Assembly (NCBI RefSeq): GCF_001612945.1
Contig: NZ_BDBK01000008.1
Coordinates: forward strand, 558,001 to 622,000
Source of the DNA: Nocardia inohanensis NBRC 100128
Lineage (GTDB): Bacteria > Actinomycetota > Actinomycetes > Mycobacteriales > Mycobacteriaceae
Direction of reading: 5' to 3'
DNA length: 64,000 nt
Both the position numbers and the translations under genes were made by a program. Shown here in pieces: positions 16,050 to 23,059 of the stretch (positions within the stretch are counted from its first letter, which is position 1; the number at the start of each line of letters is the position of its first letter). The notes under the pieces were generated by a model, which saw only the letters and a program-made list of their open reading frames with translations, did no database searches and was not told the origin of the DNA.

Positions 16050-17852
16050 TCACTCTTCCAGCAACTCCACGAGTTCGGCTACCGCGCTCCGCAATTCATC
16101 GGCGAAGCCGAACATTTGCTGGGCCACCGATTTCGGGGTGGCCAGGTAGAGGTTCCAGCGGTCGGGCAGCAGCACGTAGGCGATGCCGATGCAGGTGGGG
16201 CTGGTGGAACCGAAACCGAAGTAGCGGATGTTCACCGAGGGTGCGGAACTGGTGCTGAGGTAGTCGTCGCGGGTGATCCGCCAGCCGGGGCTGTCGTAGA
16301 ACGCCATGGGCGCCGTCGCACCCAGTTCGTCTCCGCGCCGCCGCTGGATCATCTGCAATTCCCACAGATGTTGTTCGGGCGCTTCACCGCGCTGGCACTC
16401 CTGCGCCCGCCGCACGTGCGCCTCGGCGGCGGTGCGCGCGGCGGCCCGCTTGGCGTCGGCGTCCGCCTCCGGATCGACCATGGCGGCAACGAATTCCAGC
16501 ATCTCGGGGGTCACCACCCGCATCGCCTCGGTGCGGCCGTTGCGGAACTGCCGGGTGGCGATGGACTCGTAGGTGGCCCCCGTCAGTCCCTTGCTGCGCC
16601 GGTGTGCCAGCTGATAGCTGAGCTGCGCCAAGGCATCCGGGGACATGCGCAGGCTCTTGGCCTTGGCGGTGCCGAAGTCGAACGAGACGGTGGTGGTGGC
16701 ATTGTCGGCGGCGTATTGCGCGAAGGCCGCGGCGGCGGTGGCGACCACCGATTTCTGCTCCGCGTCGAAGACGAACTCGATCGGTTCCACCGCGGGCATG
16801 CCCTGCGGCTGCGCGCCGGCGAGCGCGGCATGCTCGGCCACCGGCGTCTCCAGCAGGGTGTCCACGAACGACAGGATGGTGGTGCCGTCCAGTCCGCAGT
16901 GCTCGATATTGATGCCCGCCTGCCCGTCGGAGAAGACGATGAACGACACCGCCTTGTCGAACCAGCGGTTGCCGCTGTCGCCGTGCAGCAGTTGATCGCA
17001 GGCGTGCAGTTCGTCGCGCGGCGCGAAATCCTCCAGGCAGACGCAGAACAGCGCGGTCTCGATGGTCTCGAAGGCGGCGGAATTGGCCGGCTGCAAGGCT
17101 TTCCGCACCGGCGCCCACTCCACCCGGGCCATGGTGGTGAGATGCCCGGGCGAGGCGCTGATGGGCGGGCGGCGGGTGCCGGCCTTCATGACCGCGCGCA
17201 ACCCGTCGGCCAGATCCTCGGGCGTATGCGGCACCCCGGCCGGGCCGAGCACATCCATCCGGAACATATTGCCGCGGTAGAACACCACGATATGCCGGGC
17301 CTGCGAGGGGCCCGGCCACTCGTCGCTGTAGGGCACCCGCACGCTGTCCTGCGGATCGCCGGGAATGCGGGTCTCGGAGAACAGGAATTTGTTCTGCGCC
17401 ATGTTCAGCCGCGTCCCGCGCTGGGTGACCGGCGGAATCTCTTCCTTGTCCAAGCGCAGTTTGTAATCCACGGCCGCGGTGACCAGCGCCGCCGCCCGCT
17501 CGGCCTGATCGGCGGTGGTGGACTCGGCCAGCACCGTGTCATCGCGGAAGAGGAAGAAGAAGTTGGCGTTCAAGGCGATTCGATCGCGACGCCCCAGGTA
17601 GCGCGTGGGCCAGAATTCGTCCAGCCAGCTGCCCACGCCCGGCGTCTCGTCGAACCGTTGCAGGTCGGCGTGCAGGGTGCGGGCGGGGCTGTCGGGCCGC
17701 AGCAGGTCTTCGACGGCGGCCGCGGTGGCGGCGTACTCGTCGTCGCTGAGCAGCGGCGCGGACCAGTGCAGGAACCGCGTGCAGCTCTCCTCCAGAGTGG
17801 GGAGCGGCACGCGGGGCAGCTGGTCGTCGTGGGCGAAGGTCCGTTCGCTCAA
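16050..17852 (-). CDS. Choline/carnitine O-acyltransferase family protein
   Basis: This protein of 600 residues is close in size to mitochondrial carnitine acetyltransferase and rare in bacteria. It begins at TTG 17852, whose bases overlap the TGA stop of the methyltransferase gene (TTGA), with GAGGAA 6 nt upstream: strong translational coupling. The catalytic dyad region INIEHCGLDGTT gives His318, and the C-terminal STS motif (DDYLSTSSAP), which contacts the substrate trimethylammonium side in this family, is intact. The usual N-terminal P-x-P-xL-xxT-x4L pattern is present (PRVPLPTLEESC). Its acyl acceptor need not be carnitine. As third gene after a 2OG oxygenase and a methyltransferase it may acylate a hydroxyl made by the first enzyme (inference). 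Confidence 0.88.
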   Translation of the reverse strand: MSERTFAHDDQLPRVPLPTLEESCTRFLHWSAPLLSDDEYAATAAAVEDLLRPDSPARTLHADLQRFDETPGVGSWLDEFWPTRYLGRRDRIALNANFFFLFRDDTVLAESTTADQAERAAALVTAAVDYKLRLDKEEIPPVTQRGTRLNMAQNKFLFSETRIPGDPQDSVRVPYSDEWPGPSQARHIVVFYRGNMFRMDVLGPAGVPHTPEDLADGLRAVMKAGTRRPPISASPGHLTTMARVEWAPVRKALQPANSAAFETIETALFCVCLEDFAPRDELHACDQLLHGDSGNRWFDKAVSFIVFSDGQAGINIEHCGLDGTTILSFVDTLLETPVAEHAALAGAQPQGMPAVEPIEFVFDAEQKSVVATAAAAFAQYAADNATTTVSFDFGTAKAKSLRMSPDALAQLSYQLAHRRSKGLTGATYESIATRQFRNGRTEAMRVVTPEMLEFVAAMVDPEADADAKRAAARTAAEAHVRRAQECQRGEAPEQHLWELQMIQRRRGDELGATAPMAFYDSPGWRITRDDYLSTSSAPSVNIRYFGFGSTSPTCIGIAYVLLPDRWNLYLATPKSVAQQMFGFADELRSAVAELVELLEE

Positions 17853-18679
17853 GAGAGTTCCTCGGGGTCGATGGATAGGTTCACGGACGGTCGGGACAGG
17901 TAGAGCTGGGCGTACAACCAGCCGTCGGATTCCAGGCCGGTGGTGTCGATCCCGTTCTCCTCCAGCGTATTCAAAACTTTGGTCTGTTCGGCGTCGGAGG
18001 CGAATCTGCGCTGCCGGAACGCTCCGGGCATGCGCTGGGTGCGGTACCCGAGCGCGCCCAGCCGGGCGGCGATGGGATCGAAGGCGAACATGCGTAGCAC
18101 GAAATGCGCCATCCAGGGGAGCTTTCCGCCGTGTGCGGTGGCGACCCGCAGCAGGGTGCGGTCGGTGATGTAGCCGACGCATCCGGTGGAGATGACCAGG
18201 TCGGCGGTGGCGAGCACCAGCCGTTGCGGTTCGGTGGGGTCGCTCGCTTCCAGGTCGGCGTGCACGGTGTCGTCGAGGAATCCGGCCTCGTGCGCGTATT
18301 TCAGGGCGGGGCCGGAGGCGTCCATACCGATGAACCGCACCCCGGGTAGTCGGTCCCGCGACCCGAGCAGTTCCCGGTCGGCGGCGATCAGATCGTCACC
18401 GTCGTGCTCGCGATAGTGCCCGGCGAGTTCGTCCATGCCCAGGTCCAGGCGCAGCAGGGCCGGGTTCACCCCGTAGGAACAGCCCAGGTCCAGCACGGTC
18501 GGCGCGCCGATGCCGGTGGCGGCGCGATGGTCGGCGATCAGTTGCCGGAAGTGCGGGGCCGCCAATTCCGGTATGCGGTAATCCAATTCGGCCATGCGGG
18601 CGTAGTAGGCGCGGGGATCGGGCCGCTCGTAGATGTCGTCGAACGAGGCTTTTCCGGTGTTGTGCAACGAAACCGGCAT
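17849..18679 (-). CDS. Class I SAM-dependent methyltransferase
   Basis: This protein of 276 residues has a Rossmann methyltransferase core: motif I VLDLGCSYG (residues 62–70), acidic motif II region FIGMDASGPALKYA and ISTGCVGYIT around motif IV. The N-terminal 50 residues are a helical cap (YERPDPRAYYARMAELDY). It lies 11 nt after the oxygenase gene and overlaps the acyltransferase start by 4 nt. The substrate is unknown. Given its partners, N-methylation of a hydroxylated amino acid or amine is a reasonable but unproven guess. Confidence 0.85.
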   Translation of the reverse strand: MPVSLHNTGKASFDDIYERPDPRAYYARMAELDYRIPELAAPHFRQLIADHRAATGIGAPTVLDLGCSYGVNPALLRLDLGMDELAGHYREHDGDDLIAADRELLGSRDRLPGVRFIGMDASGPALKYAHEAGFLDDTVHADLEASDPTEPQRLVLATADLVISTGCVGYITDRTLLRVATAHGGKLPWMAHFVLRMFAFDPIAARLGALGYRTQRMPGAFRQRRFASDAEQTKVLNTLEENGIDTTGLESDGWLYAQLYLSRPSVNLSIDPEELS

Positions 18680-18690
18680 GCGGTCCCCTC

Positions 18691-19572
18691 TCAGTCGAGC
18701 AGTCCGTCGCCACGGACGGTGGCGGCGGCGAGATGATCAGGCAGTACCCGGCCGAAGAGTTGCCGGGTGCGTTCCACGGTGCCGATGACGCCGGGGCTGT
18801 CGCTGTAGGCGAAGATCGCCGAATGCCGTTGCACGGTGCCGCCGACCGGGGCCACCCGGTGCAGGGAGAAGCGGCCCTGGAACAGTTGCAGGTCACCGGG
18901 GCGTAGCTCCAGCCGTCGGATCAGGTGCTCGCCGTGGTCGGTGATGACGTCGTTGACGTCGGCGAAGTTCTCGGCGGTGCGGGAGCGGATGTTCGGGCAG
19001 TACTCGAACACCCCACCGCACTCCGGCTCCTGGGTGAGCATGCTGACGGTGAATTCGTTGGTGTCGAAGTGCCACGGATGCGACATGCCCGGGGCGACCA
19101 CGTTCAGGCAGAGCCCGGCCAGCGGGTCGGTGTATTCGTGCAGTTCGTCCAGGCCGAAGCAGTCGGCGATGAAGCGCTGGAAGGTCTTGCTGGTGTAGAG
19201 GCGGTGGATGAGCGCCTGTGCGGGAATCAGATCCCTTGCCACGAAGGCGTTTCCGCGGCGCAGCACGATCCGGCCCGGATGGTCCGCGGGCAGATCGGCA
19301 TCGAGCGGAATGTTGTAGGCATTGACCTGCTCCACCGTGTAGTAGGCGTGCGGCGCCATGGCCACGCCCTCGGAGCGCAGCGTTCGCACCCGCTCGGGCG
19401 TGATGAAGCCGCGTAGCACGCAGCACCCGTCGGCCGCCAGGTCGGCGCGCGCCGCCGCGACGACGGCTGCCCACCGGTCACTGCCCGGCGCGTCCAGCGG
19501 ATACCGCACAAAGTCAACGCCGGGTACATCGCACGCGTCTACCCAGCCCCCGGTCCCAACCATGACGACCAT
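18691..19572 (-). CDS. 2-oxoglutarate/Fe(II)-dependent oxygenase (BesD/HalD-like hydroxylase)
   Basis: This protein of about 293 residues belongs to the phytanoyl-dioxygenase-like cupins. The iron triad is visible: H168-F-D170 in HPWHFDTNEF and H238 in SLHRVAP, with R249 placed to bind 2-oxoglutarate. The segments WHFDTNEFTVSML and CGGVFEYCPNIRS recall, from memory, the amino-acid halogenase family BesD/HalD. In true halogenases the Asp is replaced by Gly; Asp here argues for hydroxylation. The start is uncertain (ATG 19572 or 19563, neither with a strong ribosome site). First gene of the oxygenase–methyltransferase–acyltransferase operon. Confidence 0.82.
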   Translation of the reverse strand: MVVMVGTGGWVDACDVPGVDFVRYPLDAPGSDRWAAVVAAARADLAADGCCVLRGFITPERVRTLRSEGVAMAPHAYYTVEQVNAYNIPLDADLPADHPGRIVLRRGNAFVARDLIPAQALIHRLYTSKTFQRFIADCFGLDELHEYTDPLAGLCLNVVAPGMSHPWHFDTNEFTVSMLTQEPECGGVFEYCPNIRSRTAENFADVNDVITDHGEHLIRRLELRPGDLQLFQGRFSLHRVAPVGGTVQRHSAIFAYSDSPGVIGTVERTRQLFGRVLPDHLAAATVRGDGLLD

Positions 19573-19724
19573 TCTGGACGCAGCAACCGCCGACACGCCC
19601 GGAATGATCAGTGATTGTGGATAACCACTTTTCCTGTGCGCCAATAGTTTTCATGCGGTATGGTTCGGGCCAAAAGTCCGGTTCGCCGCCGGGTCGCCGA
19701 GCCGTGCTCGCACCGGAATGCCGA

Positions 19725-19895
19725 ATGCCCGGAGATAGCTCAGGATGCCCGCTATGCCGCTGGCAGCCCGAGCCATTGCGCTGGATCGGCGTGCAGCTCA
19801 TGTACTCCCTCTACCGCGCCGCCGACCACCGCGAATCCACCCTCGGCCGCACCTCGCGGATCGCCGAGGCGGCGAGCCTGATATCCGGGCGCTGA
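19725..19895 (+). CDS. Possible small CxxC protein
   Basis: This is a 56-residue open frame from ATG 19725 to a stop at 19895. It contains a CPLC pair near residue 8, WQPEPLRWIGVQLMYSLY, and a polar C-terminus ending AASLISGR. It could be a tiny zinc-knuckle protein. No good ribosome site precedes it, and nothing else supports it except its position in an otherwise gene-free stretch (19573–20015). The rest of that stretch is relatively AT-rich and should hold the promoter of the oxygenase operon. Confidence 0.3.
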   Translation: MPGDSSGCPLCRWQPEPLRWIGVQLMYSLYRAADHRESTLGRTSRIAEAASLISGR

Positions 19896-20015
19896 AGCGT
19901 CACGAACCGGTGCAAGCACACCCGAAAGCACCTCATTTCTGCTGCGTAACAATGGTTTTCGCACCGTTTGACAGCTCTCCGAATCCGGGTAAACCGGAGG
20001 TGAGAGGACTGCATC

Positions 20016-20936
20016 ATGGGTATCGACGGATCCTGGAACACCATCACCCGCGCCTTGAACCAGGTCAGCGGCCCGGGCCGCCGCGGCACGGAGTGGATCA
20101 CCTACCTGTGCCCGGTCCACGAGGCGGACGGCCGCCGCCATCACCCGTCCCTCGGTGTCGTCTACAACCGGCAACGCCGGCGCACCATCGTGAAATGCTT
20201 CGCCGGCTGTTCCGACGAGGAGGTTCTCGACCGGCTCGGCCTGCACGTCCGCGACCTCTTCGACGGCCCACCGGATCCGCTGCGGCCCCGGAATCGAACC
20301 GGCCCACCCCCGGCGCTCGCCCTGGCCGACCGAGCCGTCCTCGCCGCCGGATTGCCGCTCTCGGCACCCAAGCCCGACCCGGGTCCACCCCTACGCCGCC
20401 CGATTCGCGTCGCCGCCTACATCTACCGCCGCCCCGACGGCTCCCCCGCCGGCCGCGTGATCCGCCTGCGCACCCTACACGCCCGCGGCCACGTCAAATC
20501 CTTCTACCAGCAGCGCCGCACCGAATCCGGCTGGGAGCCGGGCGGATTCCCCCACCTCCCGTTCCACCTCCCCGAACTCCTCGACGCCATCAGCAAGTCC
20601 CGCGACATCTACATCTGCGAGGGTGAATCCGACGTCCTGACCGCCACCCACGCCGGTCTCACCGCCACCTGCAACGCCGGCGGCGCGAATGCCTGGCGCC
20701 CCGGCCATGCCGCCTGGTTCCGAGGCGCGCACCGCATCTGGATAGTCGCCGACCGCGACGCCCCCGGCTACCGGCACGCCGCGAAGGTCGCCGATTCCCT
20801 CCGCGACTTCGCCGACGAGCTCCGCGTGGTCCAGGCCCGCGACGGCAAAGACCTCACCGACCATTGCAATGCCGGCCATCTGGTCACCGAACTCGAACCC
20901 GTGCCGATACTCGACGCGCATTACCGCGGCGTATGA
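20016..20936 (+). CDS. CHC2 zinc-finger/TOPRIM primase-like protein
   Basis: This protein of 306 residues has the two hallmarks of bacterial and phage primases. An N-terminal CHC2-type zinc finger (CPVHEADG… VKCFAGCSDEEVL) is followed after a Pro-rich linker by a TOPRIM fold with IYICEGESDVLTA and VADRDAPGYRHA. It is about half the length of DnaG and lacks its helicase-binding region. Proteins of this size are usually encoded on actinobacterial phages, plasmids or integrated elements. No integrase, helicase or replication initiator is nearby, so it looks like an orphan or relic. GAGAGGAC lies 6 nt before ATG 20016. Confidence 0.85.
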   Translation: MGIDGSWNTITRALNQVSGPGRRGTEWITYLCPVHEADGRRHHPSLGVVYNRQRRRTIVKCFAGCSDEEVLDRLGLHVRDLFDGPPDPLRPRNRTGPPPALALADRAVLAAGLPLSAPKPDPGPPLRRPIRVAAYIYRRPDGSPAGRVIRLRTLHARGHVKSFYQQRRTESGWEPGGFPHLPFHLPELLDAISKSRDIYICEGESDVLTATHAGLTATCNAGGANAWRPGHAAWFRGAHRIWIVADRDAPGYRHAAKVADSLRDFADELRVVQARDGKDLTDHCNAGHLVTELEPVPILDAHYRGV

Positions 20937-20970
20937 CGGGCTATCCGAAGTATGCCGGGCTATCCGAAGA
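20937..20970. repeat. Short direct repeat CGGGCTATCCGAAG
   Basis: A 14-base unit, CGGGCTATCCGAAG, occurs twice, separated by 4 bases, just after the TOPRIM gene stop. The second copy includes the last codons of the convergent membrane-protein gene. It is probably a small tandem duplication. Confidence 0.6.
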
Positions 20971-21310
20971 AGATGAGGAAATACGCACGGCCGGAAAGGA
21001 TCCAGAGCGCATAGGCGATCGCCGCGATTCCCAGAACGACAGCGATGGCCGTATCGCCTCCGGTCGCCACATCCGAGGCACCGAACACGAAGCACAGGAC
21101 CGCGAAGATCATCAGGATGCCCGCGACGATCACTCGCCCGATCCAGCCGAAAACCGTCGAGACGGCGCCCAGCGGATCCGATTGATCCTCGTGGGTCCAG
21201 AAACTCCATCCCGGTGGCGGCAGCGGCCATCTGGGGTCGGGCTGCCATCCGGCCGGTGGGGCCCAGCCGCGCGGCGGAGTGGGCCAGCCTGGTGGTGGAT
21301 TGAATCGCAC
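20960..21310 (-). CDS. Small proline/tryptophan-rich membrane protein
   Basis: This protein of about 116 residues starts at GTG 21310 with GAGG 6 nt upstream. The N-terminal 45 residues are repetitive PPGW-type units (PPPGWPTPPRGW, PPAGW, PPPGW), common on the cytoplasmic face of actinobacterial membrane proteins. Two hydrophobic helices follow: VIVAGILMIFAVLCFVFGA and AIAVVLGIAAIAYALWIL. The function is unknown. The reading frame continues upstream to 21409, but without signal or ribosome support. Confidence 0.7.
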   Translation of the reverse strand: MRFNPPPGWPTPPRGWAPPAGWQPDPRWPLPPPGWSFWTHEDQSDPLGAVSTVFGWIGRVIVAGILMIFAVLCFVFGASDVATGGDTAIAVVLGIAAIAYALWILSGRAYFLIFFG

Positions 21311-21513
21311 GCCGCACCTCACTAATAACAAAACCGACCGGTAATTCGGCCATTTGGGATTACCTGTCCCACAAGTGAAGCGAATTCGCGGTCGCGCCAA
21401 TACTGCCATCGGGCTATCGATCAGCGGCTAAAGACCCTATCGCACGAGCTATTACAAACCACAGACTCGAATCACTTATGCGGCTGTCGAATACGTCAGA
21501 CAGGAATTCCGTC

Positions 21514-21819
21514 GTGTCCGATCTCTCTCCGGTCCCGCAACTCTTGGGCCGTGCGCTCGTCCAGTCACCATCGTCGCCGCGACAGCTATGGCTCCGTCCG
21601 GCCTTGAGCGAACGCGAGGTCGAGGTCATGCTCGCCTGGATTCTCAGCGATTCCAAGAGCGATGTGTGCGGCAAGCTGTTCATCGCGCCGGGCACGATCA
21701 ATACGCATCTGGCACGGATCCGCGATAAATACCATCGCGCCGGCCGGCCCGCGCCGACGAAGGCCGCGCTGCTCGCGCGTGCCCTCCAGGACGGCTATCT
21801 GCGCCTCGACGATCTCTGA
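21514..21819 (+). CDS. Orphan LuxR-type helix-turn-helix protein
   Basis: This is a protein of 101 residues, almost entirely a GerE/LuxR DNA-binding domain: LSEREVEVMLAWILSDSKSD, then the recognition region APGTINTHLARIRDKY. It has no receiver or ligand domain. GTG 21514 is chosen because AGGAA lies 7 nt upstream; an ATG at 21478 has no ribosome site. Small LuxR-HTH proteins may act alone or modulate larger regulators. Its targets are not evident. Confidence 0.8.
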   Translation: MSDLSPVPQLLGRALVQSPSSPRQLWLRPALSEREVEVMLAWILSDSKSDVCGKLFIAPGTINTHLARIRDKYHRAGRPAPTKAALLARALQDGYLRLDDL

Positions 21820-21852
21820 CCGCCGCACCGTCCCCCAAGCTCCGGCCTGGAC

Positions 21853-22227
21853 TCAGTGGGGTGAGCCCAGGCCGGAATCCAGCTGTGCCACCAGCGTTTT
21901 CGGTGCGACCGCACGGTAGGCGTCCTCGACGATCTCCGCGATCTCGGCCCAGTCCACCGGCACGTCCAGGCCCACGCCCAGCCAGCCGCGATGCCCGACG
22001 TAGGGCGGGCGGAAGAAACGCTCAGGCTCGCTGCCGACCAGTTCCTCCTGCACGCCCGGCGGGGCGGCGCACCAGAATCCGAGGCGGCTGCCGTGGTGTT
22101 CGGCGGAGAACATGACGAAGGATTTCTTGCCGCGTACGAACCAGGTGGGTTCGCCGTGGCTGAGGCGTTCGGTCACTTCGGGCAGGGCCAGGCACAGGGC
22201 GCGCAGGGGTGCCAGCACATCGTCCAT
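21853..22227 (-). CDS. MmcQ/YjbR-family protein
   Basis: This protein of 124 residues has the CyaY-like fold of the MmcQ/YjbR family: LRALCLALPEVTERLSHGEP, FVRGKKSFVMF, and near the end WLGVGLD-VPVDWAEIAEIVEDAYR. Members are often annotated as DNA-binding, but a specific function is unproven. It ends 33 nt from the convergent LuxR-HTH stop. Confidence 0.88.
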   Translation of the reverse strand: MDDVLAPLRALCLALPEVTERLSHGEPTWFVRGKKSFVMFSAEHHGSRLGFWCAAPPGVQEELVGSEPERFFRPPYVGHRGWLGVGLDVPVDWAEIAEIVEDAYRAVAPKTLVAQLDSGLGSPH

Positions 22228-22281
22228 ATCCGCAGGTTAGGTGATCGGTGCGGGGGTGTGGCTTGGACGAATGGGAATCGG

Positions 22282-22950
22282 TCAGGCGTGGCGGGCGCGG
22301 ACCAGGTCGTGCAGGTGGTCGGCGGTGAGGCCGATGAGGGAGTCGCGGAAGACGCGGCCGGGGGCGTCGGGGACCGGGATCTCGCAGGGGATGACGATGA
22401 CGGTGCAGCCGGCGGATTCGGCGGAGAGCGCACCGGTGGGTGAATCCTCGATGGCGACCGCGCGGTGCGGGGCCACGCCGAGCAGTTCGGCGGCGCGCAG
22501 GTACAGGTCGGGGGCGGGTTTGCCCTGGCCGACCTCGTCGGCGCAGACGGTGGCCGCGAAGTTCTCCCGGCCCAGGGTGTCGAGGCCGTATTCGGTCAGG
22601 GAGCGTTTGGTATTGGTGACCAGCGCCATCGGGACGCCCGCCGACCGGAAGGCCGCGAGCGCGTCCTGCGCGCCCGGCCGCCACGGGATCGGATCGTGGA
22701 ACAGCTCGGTGACACGGCGTTCCAGCCAATGCCCGGCATCGCGGACCGCGTCGGGGGTGGGGTCCAGGCCGAGGCTGGTGAACAGGATGCGCAGCGCGTT
22801 CGGGCCGGAGGCGCCGATCAGGGCGTGGCGGATCTCCTCGGTCATCTCCCGGCCGAGCTCGACCGAGAGTTCACGGACCGCGATGTCCCACAGCTTCTCC
22901 GAATCCAGCAGCGTGCCGTCCATATCCCACAGCACCGCGTCCGCGCGCAT
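22282..22950 (-). CDS. HAD-superfamily phosphatase
   Basis: This protein of 222 residues has all HAD motifs: I (DMDGTLLDSE, nucleophile Asp near residue 9), II (LVTNTKRS), III lysine in GQGKPAPDLYLRAA, and IV AIEDSPTGALSAESAG. The cap is the alpha-helical type of phosphoglycolate phosphatase and beta-phosphoglucomutase. The substrate cannot be told. It lies downstream of a kinase gene but behind a strong hairpin (23002–23030), so it probably has its own promoter. Confidence 0.92.
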   Translation of the reverse strand: MRADAVLWDMDGTLLDSEKLWDIAVRELSVELGREMTEEIRHALIGASGPNALRILFTSLGLDPTPDAVRDAGHWLERRVTELFHDPIPWRPGAQDALAAFRSAGVPMALVTNTKRSLTEYGLDTLGRENFAATVCADEVGQGKPAPDLYLRAAELLGVAPHRAVAIEDSPTGALSAESAGCTVIVIPCEIPVPDAPGRVFRDSLIGLTADHLHDLVRARHA

Positions 22951-23001
22951 CAGCGAATCACCGTTCCCTCTTACGACCTGACCGTTCCACTCACGAACCT
23001 G

Positions 23002-23030
23002 ACAACGGCCCGCACCCGGCGGGCCGTTGT
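23002..23030 (-). terminator. Hairpin downstream of the fourth kinase gene
   Basis: ACAACGGCCCGC, loop ACCCG, GCGGGCCGTTGT is a perfect 12-bp stem, 30 nt after the kinase stop on the minus strand. No T tract follows, which is common in this GC range. Confidence 0.7.
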
Positions 23031-23059
23031 CCAGACTAACTACCTGCGATCGGTGCCGC

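Noticed and set aside
18691..19572. Annotation as an amino-acid halogenase
   Set aside because: The residue two after the first iron-binding His is Asp170. Halogenases of this type need Gly or Ala there to leave a halide site.
19730..19800. A tRNA-like GGAGATAGCTCAGGATGCCC segment
   Set aside because: It recalls a D-arm, but no acceptor pairing, anticodon stem or TTCGAAT-type T-loop follows.
20937..20970. A CRISPR or attachment-site reading of the direct repeat
   Set aside because: There are only two copies with a 4-base spacer, no cas genes, integrase or tRNA end; a local duplication is simpler.
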